A stretch of 64,000 nucleotides of DNA, from positions 1-64,000 of the forward strand of contig CAJPQK010000003.1 in the NCBI GenBank assembly GCA_905372835.1. Direction: 5' to 3'. The stretch is from Candidatus Saccharimonadota bacterium (GTDB taxonomy: Bacteria > Patescibacteriota > Saccharimonadia > Saccharimonadales > Saccharimonadaceae). The position numbers and the translations under genes are program-made. Positions 36,191 through 44,512 of this stretch are shown here, piece by piece (the first letter of the stretch is position 1; the number at the start of each line of letters is the position of its first letter). The notes under the pieces were generated by a model that was not told where the DNA came from, ran no database searches, and saw only the letters and a program-made list of their open reading frames with translations.

Positions 36191-37180
36191 ATGTTTGATA
36201 CCGCCCAACAACTCATCCAATCCGCCAACAACATCGTCATCATCCAAGCTGAAAATCCTGACGGTGACAGCCTGGGTTCTAGCTTGGCGCTGGAGGAAGT
36301 GCTGAGTGATTTGGGTAAGACCGTGACACTGTATTGCCCAGTTGATATCCCCAAATATCTGCGCTACATCCGCGGCTGGGACCGGGTAGTTGGCGATTTT
36401 CCAGCCCATGCCGACCTGGCTATCATCGTGGATACCAGCGCCGACGTGCTACTCAGCAAGGTCTTAGAAACGCCGGGCGTACGGCATTTTTTGGAAACGC
36501 ACCCAGTTTTGGTCATCGACCACCACACTGCCGAGTCCACGCTGAGTTTTGAGCACACCATGCTCTCTGATACCGTGGTGGCTACTGGGGAATTACTATA
36601 TCAATTGTTCACGCATGCCGGCTGGACCATCAACCAGCAAGCAGCGGAAAATTTGTTAATCGCCATCATGTCTGACAGTCTGGGCCTCACCACACCAAAC
36701 ACTACTGCGTCGACCTTTCATGTGGCTGGTGAATTGACTGCACTCGGCGCATCTAACGCCGAAATTGAAGAACGACGACGTGAATTTATGAAGAAATCGC
36801 CAGAAATTTTGGCGTACAAAGGCAAGTTGATCGAGCGAATCGAATATTTACTAGACGGGCAATTGGCGCTGGTGCACGTGCCGTTTGAGGAAATTCAAAC
36901 CTACAGCGACGCCTACAACCCCGGCGCACTGATCGGCGATGAACTACGGCTGGTCGAGGGCGTGGCGCTCAGCTGCGTCATCAAAACTTACCCCGACGGT
37001 AAACTGACCGCCCGCCTGCGCGGCAACCTGCCCATCGCCGACACCGTGGCTGGCTACTTCGGCGGCGGCGGCCATCCGTACGCAGCTGGATTTCGGGTGT
37101 ACGAAGATTATGAGGAAATTGTGCGGGAACTGGTCGAGGCAACTAGCCGAGCTTTGGAAGAAGCAAAGGATATAGACTAG
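36191..37180 (+). CDS. DHH/DHHA1 phosphoesterase (NrnA-like oligoribonuclease)
   Basis: Degrades nano-RNA or pAp/cyclic-dinucleotide products. 329 aa: ENPDGDSLGSSLAL, IIVDTSA and DHH motif VIDHHTAES in the DHH domain; DHHA1 with GGGGHPYAAGF near the end. Without N-terminal sensor domains it resembles NrnA rather than GdpP. TATAAT lies 6 nt before the ATG. Confidence 0.92.
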   Translation: MFDTAQQLIQSANNIVIIQAENPDGDSLGSSLALEEVLSDLGKTVTLYCPVDIPKYLRYIRGWDRVVGDFPAHADLAIIVDTSADVLLSKVLETPGVRHFLETHPVLVIDHHTAESTLSFEHTMLSDTVVATGELLYQLFTHAGWTINQQAAENLLIAIMSDSLGLTTPNTTASTFHVAGELTALGASNAEIEERRREFMKKSPEILAYKGKLIERIEYLLDGQLALVHVPFEEIQTYSDAYNPGALIGDELRLVEGVALSCVIKTYPDGKLTARLRGNLPIADTVAGYFGGGGHPYAAGFRVYEDYEEIVRELVEATSRALEEAKDID

Positions 37181-37197
37181 ATCATTTGACAGGTTTA

Positions 37198-38040
37198 CTA
37201 TTTGTAAATATAACTCAGGCCCGCTTGTTCCAAACGCTGAATTATGTCATCATGCACCGCAAAGGCATCTTCTGCAGTCACAGGGCCGTTGACCTCTCTT
37301 CGCACCTTTTCTACCTGATCTGATAAACTAGGGTATCTCAACATCAGCCCACTCTCATGCACTAAATGATCCTGAAACACCTTACCTACGGCATAGGCTC
37401 GCAGCTCAGAGCAGAGTCTTGCTCGGTCATCTTTGGGATATATCTCCACAACTGGGTCCATAACATAATCACGCGCATGATCTGTCTCGTGAGACAAGGT
37501 GGCGACATTGATAGCCATAAGCCCGCTATTAGCTACGCTGACAACAGGACGAGAATATATATAAAGGTCCATGTCAGTTACCATGGAGAAACTGGTATGA
37601 CAAGATCCGGTGAGCTTTCCTGCCTCTTTTGTCATAACAGGCGAAGCCTTTATCTGATCATATATTTCATTACCATACACTCCGGCATACTTGTCGCCGG
37701 CGAGAGCCTCGTCTATTTTAGCTTTTTGGACTGGCATATGAGACATCTGTTTTCCAGAGATAACAAACTTATCACAACCAATAAGCGGTATAATATTTTT
37801 ATCCGTCCAATCAGAGTCAGGATGACTATCTCCTAGTTCTTCACCCTCAACCCATTCCATAGGCTCCAGCATTTGAGCCGTGTCATATAACCCTAGGGCT
37901 ACCGCTCCCAGCTTATCAAGTATCTCAGGATTCTCTAAAGCACCTAATAGTTTATCTTTCATGTACTTTAAAGAATCTAGCGAGATAGGATTATCATAGC
38001 TAGAGGTTGGTGGGTTAATGATGTACAGTTCATCTCCCAT
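37198..38040 (-). CDS. HExxH zincin-like protein, copy 2
   Basis: 280 aa, soluble with no signal peptide. Candidate zinc site HETDH in TLSHETDHARDYV, with Glu in SELRAYAVG about 30 residues later as a possible third ligand (gluzincin pattern). The C-terminal block VNGPVTAEDAFAVHDDI is nearly identical to the paralogue upstream. A promoter TTGACA-17-TATAAT lies 12 nt before the ATG at 38040. No named family recognised. Confidence 0.7.
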   Translation of the reverse strand: MGDELYIINPPTSSYDNPISLDSLKYMKDKLLGALENPEILDKLGAVALGLYDTAQMLEPMEWVEGEELGDSHPDSDWTDKNIIPLIGCDKFVISGKQMSHMPVQKAKIDEALAGDKYAGVYGNEIYDQIKASPVMTKEAGKLTGSCHTSFSMVTDMDLYIYSRPVVSVANSGLMAINVATLSHETDHARDYVMDPVVEIYPKDDRARLCSELRAYAVGKVFQDHLVHESGLMLRYPSLSDQVEKVRREVNGPVTAEDAFAVHDDIIQRLEQAGLSYIYK

Positions 38041-38104
38041 AGCTATCTTCGTATTATACATTATACTTGGTATTTTGTCAAGTGTAATGTTCAAGACGTA
38101 AGAT

Positions 38105-38989
38105 CTATTGATAAATATGACCCAAGCCTGCTGCAATCAAACGCTTCACCAAATCATCATGCACCGCAAAGGCATCTTTTGCAGTCACGGGACCATTGAC
38201 TTCCTGACGGATAGCCTCAACCTTGTGAGATACTAATTCAACATGTCCCATTGACCCATGAGTATCAGAAAAATACTTCTCGATACAATCACCAACTGCA
38301 TACGCCTTTAGTTCACGGGTAAGCTTGAGATGAGACCTGAAATCTGCCAATGTGGTAGCTGACAGGTCTTTTTTGTCACAGACGTAAAGCAATGGGTCTT
38401 TTGTATAGTCCAACGCATGCGTTGCTTCATGAGTCACAGCTGCGATATCCACCAGCTCATTGCCCGTCGAATTCATACCAACATAGGGCTGACCTGCAAC
38501 GCAAAATACATCATTTTTAATGGGGTTGGTGTACAATGCCACCGAATGGCATACTGCTAGACTTGAATGGTCAGCTTCAATTATCCCGGAATTATATCTA
38601 CTAATTAATATATTTCCTAGCTGCCGAATTGTCGCTTCACTGTATCCCTCATGAGCCAGCTTATTGGCCATGGCTTCAAATTGCATAGGCGTTGGCGCAA
38701 GCTTAAAATGTGACGTAAATTTCGTATTCCCAACCAACGGAATACTGTCTGGATCAGACGCCAGCAACTCATCCGCGCTGACAATACCATCCCTATTGTA
38801 CGTCACAGGGTGTAACTTTTGCGCAACTTCCGACAGTTCCAGTGCCAAGCCTCCCAGTTTGTCGGTGATTTCAGGGCGATCCAGTGTTTCTACTAGACAG
38901 TCCTGAATACGCCCAAGCTCCGCCGGGTTGTTAATCGGGTGCCACCTCTGCCGCGTGGGTGATGCACCATCAGGACGTCGCTCACTCAT
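38105..38989 (-). CDS. HExxH zincin-like protein, copy 1
   Basis: 294 aa. Same layout as its neighbour: HEATH in AVTHEATHALDYTKDP, RELKAYAVG, and the C-terminal VNGPVTAKDAFAVHDDLVKRL. The N-terminal halves of the two copies are much more diverged. TTGACA-17-TATAAT lies 10 nt before the ATG. It is probably a cytosolic metallopeptidase-like protein; catalysis is unproven. Confidence 0.7.
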   Translation of the reverse strand: MSERRPDGASPTRQRWHPINNPAELGRIQDCLVETLDRPEITDKLGGLALELSEVAQKLHPVTYNRDGIVSADELLASDPDSIPLVGNTKFTSHFKLAPTPMQFEAMANKLAHEGYSEATIRQLGNILISRYNSGIIEADHSSLAVCHSVALYTNPIKNDVFCVAGQPYVGMNSTGNELVDIAAVTHEATHALDYTKDPLLYVCDKKDLSATTLADFRSHLKLTRELKAYAVGDCIEKYFSDTHGSMGHVELVSHKVEAIRQEVNGPVTAKDAFAVHDDLVKRLIAAGLGHIYQ

Positions 38990-39080
38990 TAGTTACAACA
39001 TTATACACTATATCGTTAATACTGTCAATGCTTATGCCGTAGCTAACAGGGTAGTAAGACTATGGCTTTGATGGTAACTA

Positions 39081-39109
39081 TTGACATTTCATACTATTAG
39101 TGATATAAA
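39081..39109 (+). promoter_or_regulatory. Sigma-70 promoter of the structured hammerhead RNA
   Basis: TTGACA (39081-39086), 17-nt spacer, TATAAA (39104-39109). Transcription is expected to start near 39116, giving a ~215-nt leader before the 86-codon ORF. Confidence 0.75.
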
Positions 39110-39330
39110 GATAGTAGACTTTTGTTGACGAAGTTTTATGGCTTTGTCCAAAAGTTGTATGTTGACAAGCAGTTGAGAATAGAGCAAGGTGAGATTTTGT
39201 GGTGGTATTTCGCAGTGAAAATGGCGCTATGAAACCTCATCTTGCTCACGCGCCATCCGGGCGCTAAGAGCAGTGTTTTTCCTGAGGGAAAGGTACGGGC
39301 ACTCCGCCTGGATGAGGAGAGAGCAAAAGC

Positions 39331-39591
39331 ATGAACACCAACACTGTCAGGAGCATTACAAAGGCTCTGTCCGACGGCAAGCTTGGCCGTCAGATAAAAG
39401 CCTCCTCCTATGGGGAGGCTACCTTCTATCTAAAGCATGGCGAAGTTCTCTTCGCCATTGCCCAGTACCCGACACATAGGGTTCTGCTAATTGTTGATAC
39501 CGCTGAGCGGTATCAACAATTAGAGTATAAGGAAACCCCTTATACTCTATACGCCATAGAGGAGGAAAAACTCGAACAATTCCTCTCCTGA
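39331..39591 (+). CDS. Small 86-aa protein encoded within tandem hairpins
   Basis: GAGGAG lies 11 nt before the ATG. The product has a basic N-terminus (MNTNTVRSITKALSDGKLGR) and a beta-strand pattern (EATFYLKHGEVLFAIAQYP, RVLLIVDTAERY). An acidic C-terminus rich in Glu (EEEKLEQFLS) ends it. No membrane segment or known motif. Codons coincide with five perfect hairpins, one of 17 bp, so the sequence is under RNA-structure constraint. It might be a genuine small protein or a fortuitous frame in a functional RNA. Confidence 0.5.
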   Translation: MNTNTVRSITKALSDGKLGRQIKASSYGEATFYLKHGEVLFAIAQYPTHRVLLIVDTAERYQQLEYKETPYTLYAIEEEKLEQFLS

Positions 39592-39663
39592 ACCCGAACT
39601 GGCAAGCCGCTGAGAACTCTATCTGGCGGCTCTCTCCGCCGCGGTATTATTCTCCTGCTTGTC

Positions 39664-39720
39664 AGTTCGCTCCATAGATGTGTGTCTGTGCTGATGAGTC
39701 GGAAACGACGAAAGCGAACT
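39664..39720 (+). ncRNA. Type III hammerhead ribozyme
   Basis: Complete consensus. Stem III is AGTTCGC (39664-39670) with GCGAACT (39714-39720). Cleavage triplet CUC cuts after C39672. Stem I is CATAG/CTGTG with an 8-nt loop. The core CTGATGA is at 39691-39697. Stem II is GTCG-GAAA-CGAC (39698-39709), then GAAA (39710-39713). All invariant core bases are present. It would cut the upstream hairpin RNA near its 3' end. It ends exactly where the cysS -35 box begins (39721). Confidence 0.92.
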
Positions 39721-39756
39721 TTGAAAAAGCAGCCTGTCTGCCGTACAATAGAGTTG

Positions 39757-41190
39757 ATGATACAGCTCTACAACACCCTCACTCGCCGTAAAGATGAACT
39801 CCAGCCGCTCGACAGGCAGACGGTTCGCATGTACACCTGTGGGCTGACGGTGTATTCGCAGCCACACATTGGCAATTGGGTTGGCTATATTTATTGGGAT
39901 GTATTGGTGCGCTTGTTGCGCTGGCAGGACATTCCAGTGATTCGTACGCAAAATATCACCGACGTTGGGCATTTGACCAGCGATGATGATAATGGCGAGG
40001 ATAAGATGGAGAAGGGGGCGCGCCGCGAAGGGAAAACCGCTTGGGATATTGCCGAGCAGTACATCGCCATCGCCGACCACGAAGCATATGAGGTATTGAA
40101 ATTAGTGCGGCCCGACCATTTAGTGCGGGCAACAGACTATATCCAGCAGCAGATCGACTTTGCCAAGGGGCTGGACGAAAAGGGATTTTTGTACAAGATT
40201 GACGGCGATGGTATGTATTTTGATACGTCGCGACTGCCGGATTATGGCAAATTGGCGCGACTGGACGTGGCGGGCCTAGAGGCCGGCGCGCGGGTCAGCG
40301 TGGCAAGCAAGCGCAACATCACCGATTTCGCCGTCTGGAAGTTTTCACCAACCAACACCAAGCGCGACATGGAGTGGGACAGTCCGTGGGGCGTCGGTTT
40401 TCCGGGCTGGCATTTGGAATGTTCGACGATTGCCCGGGAGACGCTGGGTGATACAATCGACATTCACACCGGCGGCATCGACCATATTCCGGTGCATCAT
40501 ACCAACGAAATTGCCCAAAGTGAGAGTTTGACAGGGCAGCAATTCTCTCAAATTTGGCTGCACAATAACCACATCAAAGTCGACGGCCGCAAGATGAGTA
40601 AGTCGCTTGGCAACATCATCACCCTCAGCGACATCACCACCCGCGGCTTTAGCCCGATGGCCTTCAAGCTGGCGATTCTCAGCAAGCATTACCAAACCGA
40701 AGGCAATTTCACCTGGGAGATTTTGGAAGCAGCCCAAGCCCGGCTGGATCATTGGTGCGGCTATGCGGCGCTGCGACACCAGACGCATGACACGCTGGAT
40801 GATGACGATGAGAAAGACGAGCAGGAGGGCACGGTGTCGCTACTGGCGGCACGGCAGGCGCTGGTTGAAAAGTTGAATGACGACTTGGATACGCCAGGAG
40901 CCTTGGCGCTGATTGACGAGGCGTTTTCACGGCTGGACCATGTACCACTGGAGAGGATTCACCGTGGCGGTTTACTGCAGTTGATTGAAATTATTGACGA
41001 GGTTTTGGGCCTAGATTTGGCGGAATCGACCCCTGATATTACCGACGATTTGAAGAGACTAATTATCCAGCGGCGTGGGGCACGGGCTGAGAAAAATTGG
41101 CAAGAATCTGACCGCATTCGCGACGAACTGTTGGCAGCTGGCATCACCATTCGCGACACACCAAGTGGCAGCATTTGGGCATGGAAATAG
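39757..41190 (+). CDS. cysS: Cysteinyl-tRNA synthetase
   Basis: Class I synthetase, 477 aa. Zinc ligand Cys in MYTCGLTVYSQPHIGN (HIGH-type), ECSTI, HHTNE, and KMSKSLGN. A helical C-terminal domain follows. Start at 39757: its own promoter TTGAAA-17-TACAAT (39721-39749) lies 7 nt upstream, so the message is leaderless and separate from the hammerhead transcript. The longer frame overlaps the ribozyme. Confidence 0.97.
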   Translation: MIQLYNTLTRRKDELQPLDRQTVRMYTCGLTVYSQPHIGNWVGYIYWDVLVRLLRWQDIPVIRTQNITDVGHLTSDDDNGEDKMEKGARREGKTAWDIAEQYIAIADHEAYEVLKLVRPDHLVRATDYIQQQIDFAKGLDEKGFLYKIDGDGMYFDTSRLPDYGKLARLDVAGLEAGARVSVASKRNITDFAVWKFSPTNTKRDMEWDSPWGVGFPGWHLECSTIARETLGDTIDIHTGGIDHIPVHHTNEIAQSESLTGQQFSQIWLHNNHIKVDGRKMSKSLGNIITLSDITTRGFSPMAFKLAILSKHYQTEGNFTWEILEAAQARLDHWCGYAALRHQTHDTLDDDDEKDEQEGTVSLLAARQALVEKLNDDLDTPGALALIDEAFSRLDHVPLERIHRGGLLQLIEIIDEVLGLDLAESTPDITDDLKRLIIQRRGARAEKNWQESDRIRDELLAAGITIRDTPSGSIWAWK

Positions 41191-41215
41191 CCCGCCGAAA
41201 TGACCGAGCGGGCTA
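41188..41215. terminator. Hairpin terminator between cysS and AI-2E family gene
   Basis: TAGCCCGC/GCGGGCTA 8-bp stem overlapping the cysS stop codon. Poor T tract. Confidence 0.55.
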
Positions 41216-41233
41216 GCTCATGACGCAGCTTGA

Positions 41234-42367
41234 TTAGTCTTCGTTTTTCATCTTCTTTACTAACTTGTTGAGCGGCTTTGCGCTTTCAAGACGATTTTTC
41301 TTGGCTTGTTCCAAGTAGTTTTCCAACAAGACCTTGACCACACCAGCAGCTGGGATAGCAATCAAGCTTCCCAATAGCCCACCGACATAGAGACCAATAG
41401 TCACTGATGATAGCACCATCAGCGCCGACAACTCCAGCTTCTTTGACTGAATTGACGGCGCAATGAAATTATTTTCAATCTGCTGGTAGATAATGAAGTA
41501 AGCAGCATAGATGATGCCAGCGGTGACGTTATTGAAGAATAATAATAGCGCAATCAGTAGACCAGCCAGGGTGGCGCCAAACATTGGGATAAGCGTCAAG
41601 ATGAAGGTGACCATGACAGTCAACATTGCCAGGTTTGAGTCAATAGCAGGGAACGCCAGACTTAAGCAAAATACCACCACTCCCGACAGCACGGCGTCGA
41701 TGCCTGATACCGTCAATTGTCCAGACACATAGCCTGTGACCACATTGTACATCTGTCCAGCCAGCTTTTTGTGATTTTCCATCTTGCTTTGGTCGTTGTA
41801 GAGTCCCCACAAGCGTTTCATCCAGGTTGGGCCTTCCAACAGCATCAAAAATGATAAAACCAGCACCAAGAACAGAGAGCCGAGGAATGACGCCAGCGAA
41901 CCTACGCTTGAAATCAAGTTGGTGCCAGCACTGGCTGCCCACGAGGAAGCCTGCTGTTTCAGATTGTTTAACGTCGCATCAACCTGCGGACGCAAGCCAT
42001 TTTTATCGATCAACTCATTGATACCATGCCACTGCGAGCCGGCTTGGTCAATCAAGCCTGGCAGACTCTCAACAAATTTGGCGGACTGCTGGACAATTGG
42101 TGGCACCGCGAACCAGACCACGCACCCCAGCAATGTCACCAGTATGACGTAAGCCAACGCCGTCCCGCCGAGGCGACTTTTACCTGGTAATATCTTTGCC
42201 AAAGCCGAAACAGGCCGGTTCAAGGCCAAAGCTAAGAACAGGGAAATGCCAAGCAGAATCAGCGCGCTCTTTGCAGAATAAATTGCCATCCCCGCCAGCC
42301 CAAAGCCAATCACCACCAGCCAGAATCGCACAAAAGTTTTAGTGTCTATTTCAATACGTACTTTCAT
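41234..42367 (-). CDS. AI-2E family transporter
   Basis: 377 aa, about eight transmembrane helices in the PerM/AI-2E exporter pattern. These include FLVLVLSFLMLLEGP, the FILTLIPMFGATLAGLL motif and a late QQIENNFIAPSI segment. Substrate unknown; the family includes autoinducer-2 and Na+/H+ transporters. TACAAT lies 7 nt before the ATG at 42367. Confidence 0.87.
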   Translation of the reverse strand: MKVRIEIDTKTFVRFWLVVIGFGLAGMAIYSAKSALILLGISLFLALALNRPVSALAKILPGKSRLGGTALAYVILVTLLGCVVWFAVPPIVQQSAKFVESLPGLIDQAGSQWHGINELIDKNGLRPQVDATLNNLKQQASSWAASAGTNLISSVGSLASFLGSLFLVLVLSFLMLLEGPTWMKRLWGLYNDQSKMENHKKLAGQMYNVVTGYVSGQLTVSGIDAVLSGVVVFCLSLAFPAIDSNLAMLTVMVTFILTLIPMFGATLAGLLIALLLFFNNVTAGIIYAAYFIIYQQIENNFIAPSIQSKKLELSALMVLSSVTIGLYVGGLLGSLIAIPAAGVVKVLLENYLEQAKKNRLESAKPLNKLVKKMKNED

Positions 42368-42408
42368 ATTCAACATTGTACAATCTTATACTGAGTAGCG
42401 CAAGCAAA

Positions 42409-42438
42409 ACGAGGCGCCCAACCACTGAACACCTCGCT
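42409..42438 (-). terminator. Intrinsic terminator of the ABC exporter operon
   Basis: On the minus strand GCGAGGTG...CGCCTCGTTTT forms a stem followed by T's, 20 nt after the permease stop. Confidence 0.6.
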
Positions 42439-42457
42439 CTCTACTGACGTCTGACGA

Positions 42458-43693
42458 CTAGCTTTTCGCAGCTTCGTCACGTCGAGCGCGCAAGACTGAC
42501 AGTGACAATTTGCTGTCATATTGCATGGCACCGTAGCGGAACAGCTTGACTGCCACCACAACCGCCACGAAGGCACTGACTGCCAAAATCGTTACAGCGA
42601 TAGCTGCCTCGTGAATCTGCAAGTTGCCGACAGCGTTGCGGAGCAACAGTGGAATTGGCGCAGTTAATGGGAAGTAGCTAAAGAACTGCACAAATGGTGA
42701 ATCTGGATATGATACAAACGCGCTAGCACCATACAGCGGAGCAAATAGGGCAAGAATGACAATAGTAAACCAGGAGGATGCCTCTTTGGCGGTTGGCATC
42801 ATGGCTCCAACCGCGACCAAAAGACCAGTAAACATCATAAATCCAGTAGCAAATACTCCCAGAGCGATGCCAATTCTCACTGGGTCAAACACTAAATTAC
42901 TCAAATCCAATGATGGTATATGAAGCTTTTGACCTAAGGTGAAGTACAGCACTAATACTGGCAGGATGATAACCAATCCCTGAATTAATGCCAACAAGAT
43001 CATCGCCAGAATCTTTCCGGTGATCAACGTCTTAGCCTTGACTGTCGTCAGTAACATTTCCACTGTACGGTTTTCTTTTTCCTCAACCGTGCTGTTGAGC
43101 ATCTGCCCACCAAAGAAGGCAATCAGCATATAGAACAGCACCAGGAAGAAGCCCGGTACGATCATTTCCTTCACGCCATCAAACTCAACACCGTTACGGT
43201 AAGTGGTCGTTTCCGTTTTGACTTTCTTTTGTAAGATTGCTTTGGATTGTGGGTCTATTTTTCCCTCAATCGAAGCAGTCAGCAACGTCTCAGCCACCGC
43301 AGAGTAGCGGCTGTTTTGGAACATACCGATATCTTTACCATAAGTCTGCACGGCGTTCTGTTCCAAGTTGGCAGGGAAGTAGATAAATCCATCCAGACTA
43401 CCGTCCTTGACGCGCTGAATACCTTGGTCTTTGCTATGCAATTTTTCCAGCTTCATCTGCTCAGCTAGCTGTGGGTTAACGACGCCTGAGTCGTCAACAA
43501 TGGCTGCCTTGAAGTCTTGTTCTTGAAGCTTTTTGGTAGCTTCCATGGTGGCTTGATTTGACCAAAAAACGATGCCAAAAATAGCAGCAAACATCAGCGG
43601 GAAGCCCAGTGCCATTGCCCAAAAGCTGAATTTCTTCAGCATGCGCATAATCTCAAATTTGATCACTGTTCCCAAATTGTACATGTTACGCAT
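42458..43693 (-). CDS. ABC-2 type permease (NatB-like)
   Basis: About 411 aa. One N-terminal helix (FWAMALGFPLMFAAIFGIVFW), a large extracytoplasmic domain (~50-190) and five or six C-terminal helices, as in Na+ exporter NatB/CcmB-like permeases. EEKENRTVEMLLTT is the cytosolic coupling segment. Start at 43693, preceded by AAAGGAGGTG; it overlaps the ATPase gene by 8 nt. Confidence 0.9.
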   Translation of the reverse strand: MRNMYNLGTVIKFEIMRMLKKFSFWAMALGFPLMFAAIFGIVFWSNQATMEATKKLQEQDFKAAIVDDSGVVNPQLAEQMKLEKLHSKDQGIQRVKDGSLDGFIYFPANLEQNAVQTYGKDIGMFQNSRYSAVAETLLTASIEGKIDPQSKAILQKKVKTETTTYRNGVEFDGVKEMIVPGFFLVLFYMLIAFFGGQMLNSTVEEKENRTVEMLLTTVKAKTLITGKILAMILLALIQGLVIILPVLVLYFTLGQKLHIPSLDLSNLVFDPVRIGIALGVFATGFMMFTGLLVAVGAMMPTAKEASSWFTIVILALFAPLYGASAFVSYPDSPFVQFFSYFPLTAPIPLLLRNAVGNLQIHEAAIAVTILAVSAFVAVVVAVKLFRYGAMQYDSKLSLSVLRARRDEAAKS

Positions 43694-44438
43694 TGACCAC
43701 CTCCTTTTCCTCACCGCTGTAAATCTTCACAAAAATATCGTCCAGGCTCTTACCACCATATTTCTTTCTGATATCCGCCACGGTACCGTATTCTACTGCA
43801 TTGCCATCTTTCAGGAGAACTACTCGGTCACACAAGCGCTCGACTTCTTCCATCTGGTGGGTCACGAACACCACAGTAGCGCCGGCTTTTTGTCGCTCCT
43901 CAATGATATTCATCAGTAGTCGGCGATTGACTGGGTCAAAGCCCTTGGTCGGCTCGTCCAAAATGAGTAGCTCTGGGTCGCCCATGATGGTCACACCCAG
44001 CTGAATTTTTTGCTGCTGACCGCCTGATAATTTGTCCAATCGAGTTTTTGCCTTATTGCTCAAGTCAACTCGCTCCAGATAATTCATGGAGAAATTACGA
44101 GCTTCCTCCTGACTCAAACCTTTTAATCGCCCAAAGTAAATCATGGTGTCGATGACTTTTTCTTTTTTGTACAAGCCGCGTTCCTCCGGGAGATAGCCTA
44201 GTTTGACACCATCTTCGACAGCAAATTGTTTACCGTCAACCAGTAGCTCGCCGGCCGTTGGCTCGTATAGCCCCAACAGCGCCCTAAGCGTCGTGGTTTT
44301 TCCTGAACCATTACTACCCAAAAATCCGAACACTTCGCCGCGCATCACTTCAAAGCTCAAGTCTTTGATGACCGTTTTGGTGCCAAACTTCATACTAAAG
44401 TTTTTGATCTGAATAATGGGATTTACCTCTTTACCCAT
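43686..44438 (-). CDS. ABC transporter ATP-binding protein (NatA-like)
   Basis: 250 aa: Walker A GSNGSGKTT, signature LSGGQQQK, Walker B LLILDEPTKGFDP and H-loop VTHQ. It powers the overlapping ABC-2 permease. AAGGAGG stands just before the ATG. Confidence 0.95.
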   Translation of the reverse strand: MGKEVNPIIQIKNFSMKFGTKTVIKDLSFEVMRGEVFGFLGSNGSGKTTTLRALLGLYEPTAGELLVDGKQFAVEDGVKLGYLPEERGLYKKEKVIDTMIYFGRLKGLSQEEARNFSMNYLERVDLSNKAKTRLDKLSGGQQQKIQLGVTIMGDPELLILDEPTKGFDPVNRRLLMNIIEERQKAGATVVFVTHQMEEVERLCDRVVLLKDGNAVEYGTVADIRKKYGGKSLDDIFVKIYSGEEKEVVNA

Positions 44439-44512
44439 ACACCTCCTTGGTTATTGTCATTATCAATTATAGCATTCAGGGCTTTTTCAGAAAACCAAGG
44501 TATAATGGGCGT

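Larger units (their letters stand above)
39116..39720 (+). ncRNA. ~600-nt hairpin-tiled RNA ending in a hammerhead ribozyme
   Basis: From promoter to ribozyme the transcript is almost fully self-paired. Leader stems: 39182-39193 with 39236-39247 (12 bp), and 39254-39263 with 39305-39314 (10 bp). ORF stems: 39373/39391, 39399/39420 inside 39392/39431, 39437-39445/39450-39458, 39487-39503/39507-39523 (17 bp, 3-nt loop) and 39521-39532/39538-39549 (12 bp). After the ORF: 39595-39606 with 39658-39669 (12 bp). It may be a functional RNA, a structured mRNA, or both. Confidence 0.7.

Noticed and set aside
38990..39080. Alternative genetic code (TGA as Gly) as in some CPR phyla
   Set aside because: Genes end normally at TGA and no conserved glycine position is read from TGA; the standard code fits throughout.
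40000..41190. CRISPR arrays or transposases
   Set aside because: No spaced direct-repeat array, cas gene, transposase or integrase was seen anywhere in the window, including this densely coding part.
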